A stretch of DNA of 64,000 bases from Parachlamydiales bacterium (GTDB lineage Bacteria; Chlamydiota; Chlamydiia; Chlamydiales; Parachlamydiaceae), in assembly GCA_020051075.1 (NCBI GenBank), contig JAGVJP010000011.1, positions 1 through 64,000 of the forward strand, in the 5' to 3' direction. The notes beneath the pieces were generated by a model, which saw only the letters and a list, made by a program, of their open reading frames with translations, searched no databases and was not told the DNA's origin. Below, piece by piece: positions 52,309 to 61,495 of this stretch. Both the position numbers and the translations under genes were made by a program. The number at the start of each line of letters is the position of its first letter. The stretch's first letter is position 1.

Positions 52309-54189
52309 ATGACAAAAACGAATCAAAATGACTACTGGATCCATCGATGGGGAGCCCCCTATTTTGGAATCAACGCAAAGGGACATGTCTTTGTGAAGCC
52401 TTACGCGAATGGCTGTGAAGGCGACCTCTATGAACTTGTCGACTCCCTGGTCCAACGAGGGATCGAAGCCCCGATCCTCATCCGCTTCGACGACATCACA
52501 TGTGATCGGATCTCCTATCTCCAAGGGGCCTTTAAAGCTGCGATCGACGAGTTTGACTATCAGAACACCTACTGCCTAGCCTTTCCGATCAAGGTCAACC
52601 CTCAATGCCAAGTGGTGGAGCTGATCGAGCAGACAGGCCAGCACCTTCAGCTTAGCCTGGAGGTGGGGAGCAAGCCGGAGCTTCTTGCAGTGATGACTTT
52701 CAGTGAAAACCTCGAAGCGCTCCTTCTCTGCAATGGGTATAAAGATGCCGAATATATCGAACTTGCTTTGATGGCACGTAAGCTTGGAAGGCGTTCCATC
52801 ATCATCATCGAACAGCCATACGAGCTTCCCATGGTTTTAGAAGTTGCCAGCCGACTCAATGTCGAAGCTGAGATCGGATTTCGGATGAAGCTTTCCAACA
52901 AAGGAGCTGGACGTTGGCAAACGTCAGGCGGCGATCTCGCAAAATTCGGGTTAAGCACGCATGAAATCGTCCTTTGCTTAGAGGAGCTTGAGAAAGCGAA
53001 CAAGAAAGACTGGCTTAAGCTGCTCCATTTTCATATTGGCAGCCAGATCACGTCGATTCAGGCGATTAAAAAGGCGTTGAGCGAGGCGTCGCGGATGTAT
53101 GCTGAGCTAGCAGCGCTCTGCCCATCCCTCTGCTACTTTGATGCCGGAGGTGGGTTGGGGATCGACTATGACGGCTCCAAGACGACAGCTGATTCTTCCA
53201 TGAACTATTCTGTCGAAGAGTATGCCAGAGACGTTGTCGCTGCGATTGGCGCTGCATGTGATAAGTCGAATTTGCCGCATCCGATCTTGATCACTGAATC
53301 TGGCCGCGCTTTAGTGGCCCACCACGCCATCCTCATCACCGAAGTCATCGATGTCGCCCCGATTCTGGACCCTGTAGACAAGCTCGACCCTCCCCCCACC
53401 GATCACGAAATCTTATCGGCACTCTACGAACTTTATGAAAATCTGACTCCAGCAGGATGTCAAGAAGCTCTACACGATGCAAACGAACTCAAAGAAGCTG
53501 TTTTGGAGAGTTTCATGTATGGAGATCTCTCACTCTTTGAACGTGCCTATGGCGAGAAGGTCTATTGGCACCTCGTTGCAAAAATATATCATCTTTCCAA
53601 AGAGTTCTCCCACATCCCGGAAGACATCGAAAAACTCAGCGAAGTGCTCTATGACACCTATTTCTGCAATTTCTCAGTCTTCCAATCGCTCCCTGATTCC
53701 TGGGCTATTGACCAGCTGTTCCCTGTGATGCCGATCCACCGCCTGAATGAAGAACCGACCCGTCGAGCAATCTTAGCTGACATGAGCTGCGACAGCGACG
53801 GCAAAATCGACCGTTTTGTCGGTAAGCGTGAGATCGAACGTCAGCTACTGCTGCACCAGCCGAATAAATCTCCTTATTACCTCGGCATCTTCCTTGTTGG
53901 GGCCTACCAAGAGATCTTGGGAGGACTCCACAACCTCTTTGGCGATGCCAACGCGGTCCATGTTGAACTTGAGAGCAATGGACAATGGAAAATTAAACAC
54001 GTCGTCGAAGGCGACACGAACGAGGAAGTTCTCTCCTATGTTCAATATAATGCGCAGCAGATCTTGAAACAGATGAGGGTTCTCATTGAAAAGGCTTTGC
54101 GGGCAGGGAGGCTGACCCAAGCTGAATCTGCTAAAGTCCAGCGAAAATTTAAGGAATCGCTTGAAAGTTATACCTATTTAACTGTTTAA
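52309..54189 (+). CDS. speA: Biosynthetic arginine decarboxylase
   Basis: The 626-residue protein has the SpeA pattern: YCLAFPIKVNPQ with the PLP Lys95, SLEVGSKPELLAVM, KFGLSTHEIV, HFHIGSQI, the glycine-rich DAGGGLGIDYDGSK, and the C-terminal FCNFSVFQSLPDSWAIDQLFP. It converts arginine to agmatine. AAGAGG precedes the ATG at 52309; a frame 35 codons longer runs into repeat DNA and is rejected. It lies 29 bases ahead of a deoxyhypusine-synthase-like gene, so agmatine is probably feeding a polyamine route. It is not the pyruvoyl-type AaxB decarboxylase of Chlamydia pneumoniae. Confidence 0.96.
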   Translation: MTKTNQNDYWIHRWGAPYFGINAKGHVFVKPYANGCEGDLYELVDSLVQRGIEAPILIRFDDITCDRISYLQGAFKAAIDEFDYQNTYCLAFPIKVNPQCQVVELIEQTGQHLQLSLEVGSKPELLAVMTFSENLEALLLCNGYKDAEYIELALMARKLGRRSIIIIEQPYELPMVLEVASRLNVEAEIGFRMKLSNKGAGRWQTSGGDLAKFGLSTHEIVLCLEELEKANKKDWLKLLHFHIGSQITSIQAIKKALSEASRMYAELAALCPSLCYFDAGGGLGIDYDGSKTTADSSMNYSVEEYARDVVAAIGAACDKSNLPHPILITESGRALVAHHAILITEVIDVAPILDPVDKLDPPPTDHEILSALYELYENLTPAGCQEALHDANELKEAVLESFMYGDLSLFERAYGEKVYWHLVAKIYHLSKEFSHIPEDIEKLSEVLYDTYFCNFSVFQSLPDSWAIDQLFPVMPIHRLNEEPTRRAILADMSCDSDGKIDRFVGKREIERQLLLHQPNKSPYYLGIFLVGAYQEILGGLHNLFGDANAVHVELESNGQWKIKHVVEGDTNEEVLSYVQYNAQQILKQMRVLIEKALRAGRLTQAESAKVQRKFKESLESYTYLTV

Positions 54190-54218
54190 CACTCCGATTT
54201 AAAAGAAGGTGAAGCAAG

Positions 54219-55184
54219 ATGACAACGATTAAAAATTTCATGAAGAAGCATTTCAAACATTTCAATGCAGCCGTTTGTGTCGATGCCGCTGAAGGGTGGA
54301 TCAGACACTTGGACAAAGGAGGCAAAATGCTTGTCACTCTGGCAGGAGCGATGAGCACGGCTGAACTGGGGATATCCCTGGCTGAGATGATCAGGCAAGA
54401 TAAGGTCCATGCCATCTCCTGTACAGGAGCTAACCTGGAAGAAGATATCTTCAATTTAGTGGCCCACACCCACTACGAGAGAGTCCCACACTATCGTTAT
54501 CTCACTGCTGAAGATGAAGTCAACCTCCTCAAGAAAGGGATGAACCGGGTCACAGATACCTGCATCCCTGAAGATACAGCAATCCGACGGATTGAACAAG
54601 AGGTCTTAGAGCTTTGGCAAGCTGCTGATCGAGCTCAGAAGCGCTATTTTCCCTATGAATATATGTATCAACTACTCGATAGTGGACTCCTCGACAGGTT
54701 CTGTGAAATCGACCCCAAAAACAGCTGGCTGCTGGCTGCTAAAGAGAAAAACCTCCCTATTGTCACACCAGGATGGGAAGACTCGACCTTAGGAAATATT
54801 TTCGTGTCCCACGTTATCGCTGGAGACATCAGCACCTATAACATCATGAAATCAGGTCCTGAGCAGATGGCTGTTTTAGTCGACTGGTACAAAGCGCTCA
54901 GCTCTCACCATTCCATCGGGTTTTTCCAAATTGGAGGGGGCATCGCTGGGGATTTCCCGATCTGTGTCGTCCCTCTGATCAGGCAAGACCTGCAAGAGAA
55001 AGTCCCTTTATGGGGATACTTCTGCCAAGTCAGCGACAGCACAACTTCATTCGGGTCGTATAGCGGCGCTGTCCCGAATGAAAAGATCACCTGGGGAAAG
55101 TTGGATGCCACGACGCCGAGCTATGTCATCGAATCAGATGCGTCGATTGTCGCCCCCCTCATCTTCGCTTATGTCACAGGATGA
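54219..55184 (+). CDS. Deoxyhypusine-synthase-like protein
   Basis: The 321-residue protein follows the DHS fold: MLVTLAGAMSTAELG near residue 37, SCTGANLEEDIFN with the NAD-binding region, and the C-terminal WGKLDATTPSYVIESDASIVAP. Where true DHS has the Lys that forms the aminobutyl imine (GGGxxK), this protein has GGGIAGD at residues 239-245. Bacteria lack the eIF5A substrate of DHS. Related bacterial DHS homologues are implicated in polyamine synthesis, and location directly after speA supports a role with agmatine, spermidine or homospermidine. The exact reaction is not determined by sequence. GAAGG precedes the ATG. Confidence 0.9.
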   Translation: MTTIKNFMKKHFKHFNAAVCVDAAEGWIRHLDKGGKMLVTLAGAMSTAELGISLAEMIRQDKVHAISCTGANLEEDIFNLVAHTHYERVPHYRYLTAEDEVNLLKKGMNRVTDTCIPEDTAIRRIEQEVLELWQAADRAQKRYFPYEYMYQLLDSGLLDRFCEIDPKNSWLLAAKEKNLPIVTPGWEDSTLGNIFVSHVIAGDISTYNIMKSGPEQMAVLVDWYKALSSHHSIGFFQIGGGIAGDFPICVVPLIRQDLQEKVPLWGYFCQVSDSTTSFGSYSGAVPNEKITWGKLDATTPSYVIESDASIVAPLIFAYVTG

Positions 55185-55185
55185 C

Positions 55186-55285
55186 GCAACAGGATAAGCA
55201 AACAAACAGGGATAGGCAGAATAAACAAAAAAACAGGATAGGCAGGATCGCAAGCGGCAGGATGGGCAGGATAAAAAAAGATGAG
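55186..55285. repeat. Left arm of a distant CAGGATAGG inverted repeat
   Basis: Directly after the DHS-like stop codon, ACAGGATAAGCA and ACAGGATAGGCAGGATCGC words, with GCAAGCGGCAGGATGGGCAG, run rightward. They are complementary to the words at 55852-55946. The arms are separated by about 570 bp that contain a single gene, unlike other copies whose loops are under 110 bases. Confidence 0.85.
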
Positions 55286-55313
55286 AATAAGATAGAATAG
55301 GAAAAAAAATATT

Positions 55314-55727
55314 TCAAAATTTTGAATCATAAAAGGCTTGATCGGGGTGATGAAGCCTTTTATATTCTAATTTTCTATTTCCAAAATTAATCAACAACCC
55401 AACTAATAAACCTGAGGTTTTCAGATAATTGATTAATTGAGCTTGATGGGCGCCAATTAATGATTCGCAGCATTTCAATTCGACAATGATCATGTTTTCA
55501 ATAATAAGATCTGCCACATATACCCCAACACGTTGACCTCTAAATATAACCTCAAATCTCCTTTCCAGTTCAATCTTGAGACCTTTTTCTTCAATTGCCA
55601 TGAAAAGCGCCTGTTTATAAACCGCTTCTAAAAATCCAGATCCAAGTTCATTCATCACTTCAAAACAACACCCTAAAATCGTTTCGGTTATCGCAGAATA
55701 CATGTTCAAATTCATATGATCTTGCAT
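55314..55727 (-). CDS. GxxExxY-family protein, probable PD-(D/E)XK fold
   Basis: The 137-residue protein has GSGFLEAVYKQALFMAIEEKGL (the GxxExxY signature), VYVADLIIENMIIVELKC with the D...ELK order of PD-(D/E)XK nucleases, and AQLINYLKTSGLLVGLLINFG. The family is widespread in accessory DNA with unknown function; nuclease activity is predicted from the fold only. The gene is AT-rich, stands alone, and lies exactly between two inverted arms of the CAGGATAGG repeat. GAGAG precedes the ATG at 55727, but an ATG five codons later is possible. Confidence 0.9.
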   Translation of the reverse strand: MQDHMNLNMYSAITETILGCCFEVMNELGSGFLEAVYKQALFMAIEEKGLKIELERRFEVIFRGQRVGVYVADLIIENMIIVELKCCESLIGAHQAQLINYLKTSGLLVGLLINFGNRKLEYKRLHHPDQAFYDSKF

Positions 55728-55851
55728 ATTTTTACTCTCTTTTCCTTAAGTTTATGACATTTTACATAAACATCACAATTAATCAAGTAAAAATAAATAA
55801 AACACAGAACTTTAATTTATAACATAATGATAATCAAGAAGATACATTTTA

Positions 55852-55946
55852 TCCTATCTTATCCTGCCTATCCTGCCGCGAAGCGATCCTGCCTATCCTG
55901 TTTTTTTTGCTTATCCTGCTTATCCTGTTTTGTTATCCTGTCTATC
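55852..55946. repeat. Right arm of a distant CAGGATAGG inverted repeat
   Basis: TATCCTGCCTATCCTGCCGC and GAAGCGATCCTGCCTATCCTG, followed by CTTATCCTGCTTATCCTG words, mirror the arm at 55186-55285. The arm touches the 3' end of the permease gene (stop at 55942). It is the CGCTTCGCGG subtype, while the left arm is the CGCAAGCGG subtype, so the arms were not made by a single copying event. Confidence 0.85.
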
Positions 55947-57219
55947 TTTGTTGAGGTCGCAGGAAGTAGAGGGGAATGCCGAGGACGAGGGCGCTAGAGC
56001 CCCAAAGGAGCTGGTGGCCTGTTGCATGAGTGAGGAGCCAGCCAATGCCGATGAGCGCAGCGATAGGGATCACAATAGTAAGGGAGCGCCTTAAACCATT
56101 GTGGTTTGCTCCAATCTGTTTGCGAAGTACAATGACCGCTAAACAAGTTGAGATGTATTGGACAAATCGGGCGACAACACTGACGACAGCTAACTGAGAG
56201 AAGCTACCTGAGAGCGCGAACAGCCCTGTGAAACTGACGGTGATGATGATAGCCCAGATGGGTGTGCCAAAGCGCCCTTTAGAGGCGATCCATTTCGGGA
56301 CCATGCCATCTTCCGCTAAAGCGACGCCACTGCGCGGCGTGATGAATGAAGAGGCGATGTTGATGCCTCCAATGGAAATCAGCATCGCTGCTGCCACAAT
56401 CCATTTAGCAGAGTCACCCAGAAATTTGTTTGCTGCGTCAGTAAGCGGGGCAGAGCTATCAGCCAGCGACTCCCCTAGCAATGCCATTGCAGTAAATTGG
56501 ATGAAGAAATAAAGAATCGAGCAGAGGCTGATCACTGTCATCACTGCTATCGGCAGATTTCTCTGCGGATTTTTCATTTCTCCAGCAGCGATCACTAAAC
56601 ATTCAAATCCTCCAAAAGCATAAAATATCAATAGAGCCGCCCCGCCAAACGCTGTCGATTCGAAGCTATGTTGGATGGGAGATAGGACGAAACTTTCTTG
56701 GGCGTAGAAGAGTCCAATCAGAATGAAAACCATTAATGAAAGAACTTTTGCAACAGTGACAACATTATTCAGGAATTTCAGCCCTTTAAGTCCGACGATA
56801 TTAAGTAACCCCAACAAACCGACGAGGCTGAGAATCACCAGAGAGCGGTACGGCTCATTCATCACTTCGGGCCAGACGGAGCTCAAGGCCGTGACAAAAC
56901 CAACGACAACAGCAGCCCAGGCAAAAATCCCTACCGCCCAACGCATCAATCCGATTTCGAATCCGATGAAATTGCCAAAAGCCTCTTTAGCATAGATATA
57001 AGCCCCGCCGGAACGAGTAAATAAGGAAGCACATTGAGCAAAACACCAGGCAATGCCAAGAACAAGGACGGAGACGACGAGGTAGACAGCACTGCTCCAC
57101 TCTCCTGCCAAAGCGACAACCTCTCCAGGAAGAAGAAAAATCCCCGAGCCGATGATGCCATTGATTCCAAGCAAAATCATACTCGTTAAACCTATCGTGC
57201 GGGGTGCCCCTTGACTCAT
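55942..57219 (-). CDS. APC-family amino-acid/polyamine permease
   Basis: The 425-residue protein has about twelve membrane segments and the APC N-terminal block LLGINGIIGSGIFLLPGEVV, plus SGGAYIYAKEAFG and FYAFGGFECLVIAAGEMKNPQRNLP. These are typical of amino-acid or polyamine transporters of the APC superfamily, in the inner membrane. AAGGAGAAC precedes the ATG. It lies 32 bases after the PuuD-like hydrolase gene, so the two form an operon, and beside the speA unit, which makes a polyamine-related or arginine substrate plausible but not proven. Confidence 0.92.
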   Translation of the reverse strand: MSQGAPRTIGLTSMILLGINGIIGSGIFLLPGEVVALAGEWSSAVYLVVSVLVLGIAWCFAQCASLFTRSGGAYIYAKEAFGNFIGFEIGLMRWAVGIFAWAAVVVGFVTALSSVWPEVMNEPYRSLVILSLVGLLGLLNIVGLKGLKFLNNVVTVAKVLSLMVFILIGLFYAQESFVLSPIQHSFESTAFGGAALLIFYAFGGFECLVIAAGEMKNPQRNLPIAVMTVISLCSILYFFIQFTAMALLGESLADSSAPLTDAANKFLGDSAKWIVAAAMLISIGGINIASSFITPRSGVALAEDGMVPKWIASKGRFGTPIWAIIITVSFTGLFALSGSFSQLAVVSVVARFVQYISTCLAVIVLRKQIGANHNGLRRSLTIVIPIAALIGIGWLLTHATGHQLLWGSSALVLGIPLYFLRPQQR

Positions 57220-57251
57220 TAGTTCTCCTTAAATTATTATTAACTCTTGCC

Positions 57252-57998
57252 CTATCTTTTCGCAGCATTGACGAAGCCATCAAAAAGCTTCTGCATCACT
57301 GGATGATGGCGGTGCATCAGTTCTGGATGCCATTGAACGCCCAAAGTAAATCGGTCTCCTTCCCGCTCGATCGCTTCTATCAACTGGTCGCCTGTTTTTG
57401 CGGTGACAGCGAACCCCGGCGCGACCGCTTTGACCGCTTGGTGGTGGAACGTATTAGTTTCGATGGCAGAACTCTCTAATAAGGTGTGGAGCAATGACCC
57501 TTCAACAATATGGACAGTGTGTGCAGGAGTTTCTGGTTTGCTCTTTTGGGAGTGTTGAAGCACTGGCTGATGGTGGCTCGCAATATCTTGATAGAGCGTC
57601 CCCCCAAAAGCAATATTGAGCACTTGAATCCCGCGGCAGATGCCGAGAATGGGCTTGTTCATCTGGTGGGTCATTTTCACTAATGCAAGTTCATGCACAT
57701 CCCGTTCGAGCAACACGGCTCCTAAAGAAGGCTCAGGTTGTTCTCCATAATAGCTCGGCGCAACATCTTGTCCGCCAGAGAGAAGCAATCCATCGATCAA
57801 TTCGACTTGAGCCATCACTTGCTCATCGGAGTCGACGATAGGTAAAATGATAGGGATCCCCCCTGCCAATGCAATGGCTTTGACATAATCATAAACAACC
57901 GTGACTTTTTCCCGTCCGGTACAGGTTCCTGTTTCGATCATTCCCAAATTTGAAGAAATTCCAATCACAGGTCGAGTAAATTTAATATTCTTGCTCAT
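57252..57998 (-). CDS. Class I amidotransferase-like gamma-glutamyl hydrolase (PuuD type)
   Basis: The 248-residue protein has GISSNLG at the start, LLSGGQDVAPSYYG, the nucleophile elbow KPILGICRGIQVLN (Cys near 122), and the catalytic QWHPE near residue 220. This set defines peptidase C26, including PuuD, which cleaves gamma-glutamyl-GABA in putrescine breakdown. The substrate may differ here, since no other puu genes are seen. It is co-directional with, and 32 bases upstream of, the APC permease gene. The ribosome-binding site is weak; the first ATG is used. Confidence 0.9.
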   Translation of the reverse strand: MSKNIKFTRPVIGISSNLGMIETGTCTGREKVTVVYDYVKAIALAGGIPIILPIVDSDEQVMAQVELIDGLLLSGGQDVAPSYYGEQPEPSLGAVLLERDVHELALVKMTHQMNKPILGICRGIQVLNIAFGGTLYQDIASHHQPVLQHSQKSKPETPAHTVHIVEGSLLHTLLESSAIETNTFHHQAVKAVAPGFAVTAKTGDQLIEAIEREGDRFTLGVQWHPELMHRHHPVMQKLFDGFVNAAKR

Positions 57999-58102
57999 AT
58001 AACATTCACTTTAATTTAGATACGTTCGTTCATTAAATAATTTATTTTAGCAAATAAATTTTATAAAATCAATATTAATTATATTGAAACATATAAAACC
58101 AG

Positions 58103-59485
58103 CTATAATGACAGTGTTTTCCATTTTTCCCCGCGGAAGCGTAAAAAATAGATCGTCGCAGCAGCGATTGCATAGAGTGCAATGCACATCCATGTAATAT
58201 TAGGAGGCGCCCCTAAATGATAGACAAAAAGGTAAACGGGTAACAGAGCCAATACAATAGGAACCGATCCACCCACCTTCATGATGAAGCGGGTATCCCC
58301 TGCTGCGGTCAATAACCCGATCAGCAGCCAGCTGATGCCATCGAAGAGAAAGTAGATCCAAACCCAAAAACAGGCTCCTTTCAGCGTTTCATGCACTGCT
58401 GGGGAGATCATATCCGCTTCAGGGATGAACCAACGGATAAGTGGATCCGGATGCCATGCAAGAAGGAACCCAAGGACAACGAAGGCGATGCCATAGAATT
58501 TCACCCCTGAACCAAGCAGCTTCCACACAAGGTGGTGCTGATTTGACCCAATAAAATTTGAAGCGATCGCTGTCGCTCCCTTAGACATCCCTTCAGTCAT
58601 AAAAGTAAAGAGGAAGAGAATACTCTGGGCAATGGTAACCACGGTAATATAATCTGAACCTAAACGAGTCATCAGATCGAAGATCATCACCCATGCAAAG
58701 ATTTCGACGCTATGGGCAACAGCATTCGGCAAACCAATGAATAAACATGTATTGAACAGCCGCTTATTAAATCGCCAACGCCCAGTTCCATATTTCTCCC
58801 GATTTCGCCGACTGAGGAAAACATAAAGAAGGAGTCCAGCTTGGAAGGTCTGGGAAATCCCTGTTGCCCAAGCTGCCCCAGAAATTCCTTGAGCTGGGAT
58901 GAAAGGATCGATGCCGAAAATCAAGATCCAATCTAAGGTGATATTCATCACATTAGCCATTAGCATGACATAAGTGACAAATCTGACCTTCCCCCTTCCA
59001 ATGTAGAAAGCTGAAAGAGCCGCCGATATCGCGGCAATGGGGATGAAGCAGGTGAGGATTTTAAAATATTGGATTTCGAGGGATAAATAGGTCTCATTGA
59101 AGAAGAGATACGGACCGGCAAAAAGTCCAATCGGAATGTAAAGCAGCGCCGTTGCCACAGCAAGCCAGATCATTTGCCACACCGGCTGGCCTAGCTTGTG
59201 ATAGCGTTGAGCGCCGTTGTAACGGCCAACGAAGACTTCAGCGATGCTCGCCGTTGCAATGGTCCAAAACTGAAGAAACTGTGTCACCGCACCAGCATGT
59301 GCAGAAGCGTTTAACGAATCGAGGGAATAGTGGGCGAGAAATAGCCGATCCAGAAACAGCATCAAGCTCACAGACATCAACGAGATGACTAAGGGGAAGG
59401 CGATATGCCAGAGTTCTCTTAATGAACCCTGCGGATATGTTGTCAATTTTTTTCCTGTTATCGCAACAGCTTGACTTTCAGTCAT
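58103..59485 (-). CDS. MATE-family efflux transporter
   Basis: The 460-residue protein has twelve hydrophobic segments and the MATE pattern: LRELWHIAFPLVISLMSVSLM, LDRLFLAHYS, SIAEVFVGRYNGAQ, and a second-half repeat with MTEGMSKGATAIASNFIGS. MATE proteins export drugs or organic cations using Na+ or H+. The annotated frame opens with TTG-ATG; the ATG at 59485 is chosen as the start. It is a single gene, separated from PuuD by an AT-rich 100-base gap and from the cellulase by a repeat hairpin. Confidence 0.93.
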   Translation of the reverse strand: MTESQAVAITGKKLTTYPQGSLRELWHIAFPLVISLMSVSLMLFLDRLFLAHYSLDSLNASAHAGAVTQFLQFWTIATASIAEVFVGRYNGAQRYHKLGQPVWQMIWLAVATALLYIPIGLFAGPYLFFNETYLSLEIQYFKILTCFIPIAAISAALSAFYIGRGKVRFVTYVMLMANVMNITLDWILIFGIDPFIPAQGISGAAWATGISQTFQAGLLLYVFLSRRNREKYGTGRWRFNKRLFNTCLFIGLPNAVAHSVEIFAWVMIFDLMTRLGSDYITVVTIAQSILFLFTFMTEGMSKGATAIASNFIGSNQHHLVWKLLGSGVKFYGIAFVVLGFLLAWHPDPLIRWFIPEADMISPAVHETLKGACFWVWIYFLFDGISWLLIGLLTAAGDTRFIMKVGGSVPIVLALLPVYLFVYHLGAPPNITWMCIALYAIAAATIYFLRFRGEKWKTLSL

Positions 59486-59636
59486 CAAAATTCCTAATCA
59501 GTAAGATGGAAAAATTCAGGCGGGTGTCAGCTTGAGTGATGTTGTACCGACATCCCTATCAGCGAACGTAGAAGGTATCAAGTCACTTAATCATCGTTTC
59601 CTCATCTTAGATGAAATGGCTCTACTTGTCAACTAG

Positions 59637-59868
59637 AGAAGGGACCTAAGGGAAAGGGACAAGGGACCTAAATGACCTAAGGGACCTAAAAAGGGACGTA
59701 AGGGACAATATTACACTTAAGTGAGCAACCTGGTCTAGCGACATTCGCGAGTCTGACCAGTAAGAAAGAAATCTCGTTAAATTTGATGATCTGTCCCTTA
59801 TGTCCCTTTTTAGGTCCCTTTGGTCCCTTAGGTCGTTTAGGTCCCTTGTCCCTTTCCTTTAGGTCCTT
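59637..59868. repeat. AGGGACCTA short-word inverted repeat
   Basis: Tandem AGGGACCTAA words (59637-59705) face TTAGGTCCCTTTGGTCCC words (59785-59868) around a loop that itself pairs CTGGTC with GACCAG. It fills most of the gap between the divergent MATE and cellulase genes, 59486-59979. The remaining bases ahead of the cellulase are AT-rich and likely to hold its promoter. Half of the same word also occurs at 47500-47520. Confidence 0.9.
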
Positions 59869-59979
59869 TTTATGTGTTATCATCACAAGTCTTAATCAAT
59901 AATTAACAATAAAGCAATAATTAATTATTGAAACACTATTATTATTAATTACATGTTTTATTTTATAATCAGAGGTTTT

Positions 59980-61308
59980 ATGAACAATATCCTAAAAAAA
60001 TTAATCCTATTTTTCTGTATAATCTTACCAACCATTCAGCTACCAGCAATGACAACTGAACAAGACAAAATCGTCAATTCTGATGGGGAGGTCATCGAAC
60101 TTAAAGGGGTGAATTGGTTTGGTTTTAACAACCAGCAAACGATGGTTGATGGATTATGGGATAGCCATCCACTCAAAAAAGATTTTGCTCTCATCGTTCA
60201 CAGAATGAAGGGACTTGGGTTCAATGCAGTCAGACTTCCCTTTAGTTTCAAAGATCTCTATTCAGTCCAACCACGACGCTTCAATGTTCCCTGTTCATCT
60301 CTACCCTCCCTTGCGGACATACAGTCAAGCATCACTCCCCCATTCTATCAAAATCATGGAAACACAATCCCCCCTTTAGCCTCTCCTCCAGATCGTTCAT
60401 CAGGACAATGCAACGGCTACCTGCCTAATGACAGCACATTCAACCGCTTTGTCTGGGTTGTCGACTTCTTCGCAAGGAATGGATTCTATGTCCTCATCGA
60501 CAACCACTTAAGAGAAGATCAAACCGCCCTCGAGAACCCCGATCTATGGGTTCACCAATGGGTAGAACTCGTGACAGCTATCGAAGCTAGTCCAGCAGCA
60601 AGAGGCCGTTTAATGATCGATCTCTTGAATGAGCCTGATAACTATGGACTCCGATGGGAATCTACCGACTCTCGAATGGGATTAGGTGACTATTATCTCA
60701 AAGCCATGGATGCCATCTATGCAGTCAACCCTTCTGCCTTATTCATGATCGAAGGGACGGGTCAAAGCGGACTCAATGCCAACTGGGGAGATGGTTTTGC
60801 AACAGATCCTCAGCTCATCGCTCAGAAAGGACTAAGCGATCCAAACCCCTTTTTTACAAAATTAATCGACAAACCTTATGTCAACCAGGTCGTCATCTCA
60901 CCTCACATCTATCCCCCATCGGTCACACATGCAGGAAGCGATTTTTCAGGTGCTGACCTCGCAGGACGATTAACAGATTCTTTTGGATATCTCACTAAAC
61001 AAGGATATTGCACGAACAGCCAATGCCACATCTTCCCAGTCGCTGTCGGCGAATTCGGCTCTAAATTTGATGATGCAAAGGATCGATTATCTATGAACGA
61101 CATCGCCCGCTACTTTAACAATCAGGGTGCACTTAACGACGGGAAACATATGCCGATCACCGATTGGTTTTACTGGTCCTGGAACGCCAATAGTGGAGAC
61201 ACTGGCGGGATCGTGACAGACGACTGGTTGACGATTCAATGGAATAAGATCGACTATCTAAAAACAGTCGGCTTGCGGCCTTGGTACTCAGAGGATTCAA
61301 TGAAATAG
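59980..61308 (+). CDS. Secreted GH5-family cellulase (endoglucanase)
   Basis: The 442-residue protein has a signal peptide (LKKLILFFCIILPTIQLPAM). Its mature part follows GH5: GVNWFGFNN, NAVRLPFSF, the acid/base Glu218 in IDLLNEPDNYG, PHIYPPSVTHAG, the nucleophile Glu358 in AVGEFGSKF, and WFYWSWNANSGDTGG. GH5 cellulases cleave beta-1,4-glucans. The ATG at 59980 follows AGAGG; an earlier ATG at 59953 lacks a site. There is no carbohydrate-binding module. For an intracellular bacterium the likely target is cellulose of an amoebal cyst wall or other host glucan, which is inference. It stands alone in the plus direction. Confidence 0.93.
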   Translation: MNNILKKLILFFCIILPTIQLPAMTTEQDKIVNSDGEVIELKGVNWFGFNNQQTMVDGLWDSHPLKKDFALIVHRMKGLGFNAVRLPFSFKDLYSVQPRRFNVPCSSLPSLADIQSSITPPFYQNHGNTIPPLASPPDRSSGQCNGYLPNDSTFNRFVWVVDFFARNGFYVLIDNHLREDQTALENPDLWVHQWVELVTAIEASPAARGRLMIDLLNEPDNYGLRWESTDSRMGLGDYYLKAMDAIYAVNPSALFMIEGTGQSGLNANWGDGFATDPQLIAQKGLSDPNPFFTKLIDKPYVNQVVISPHIYPPSVTHAGSDFSGADLAGRLTDSFGYLTKQGYCTNSQCHIFPVAVGEFGSKFDDAKDRLSMNDIARYFNNQGALNDGKHMPITDWFYWSWNANSGDTGGIVTDDWLTIQWNKIDYLKTVGLRPWYSEDSMK

Positions 61309-61328
61309 GGTGACAGTTCAGATACGCC

Positions 61329-61372
61329 CCATTTTTTAACGCAAAGAAGCAAAAGAGGCGCAAAGACCCAAA
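61329..61372. repeat. CGCAAAG words after the cellulase gene
   Basis: TTTTTTAACGCAAAGAAGC and GGCGCAAAGACCCAAAG words follow the cellulase stop codon. The same words occur after the HEAT-like gene (12470-12515) and at 40554-40588, and in reverse at 3633 and 21498. At several loci they start just after a stop codon. Confidence 0.7.
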
Positions 61373-61402
61373 GAGAACTGAAATTATTAATAATTACGAA
61401 AT

Positions 61403-61442
61403 AGATAAAAAAAATGCCTTCAGAAGAAATTCCGAAGGCATT
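61403..61442 (-). terminator. Bidirectional terminator between cellulase and Inc-like gene
   Basis: A 9-bp stem AATGCCTTC/GAAGGCATT around a 12-base loop has eight A on the left side, giving a perfect T run on the minus strand for the Inc-like gene. On the plus side it is followed by TTGTATTTT, which may serve the cellulase gene. Confidence 0.85.
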
Positions 61443-61495
61443 TGTATTTTCGAACGATTTGCATTGCAGGCCGCACCAGGTGTGGCAGCAAGCAG

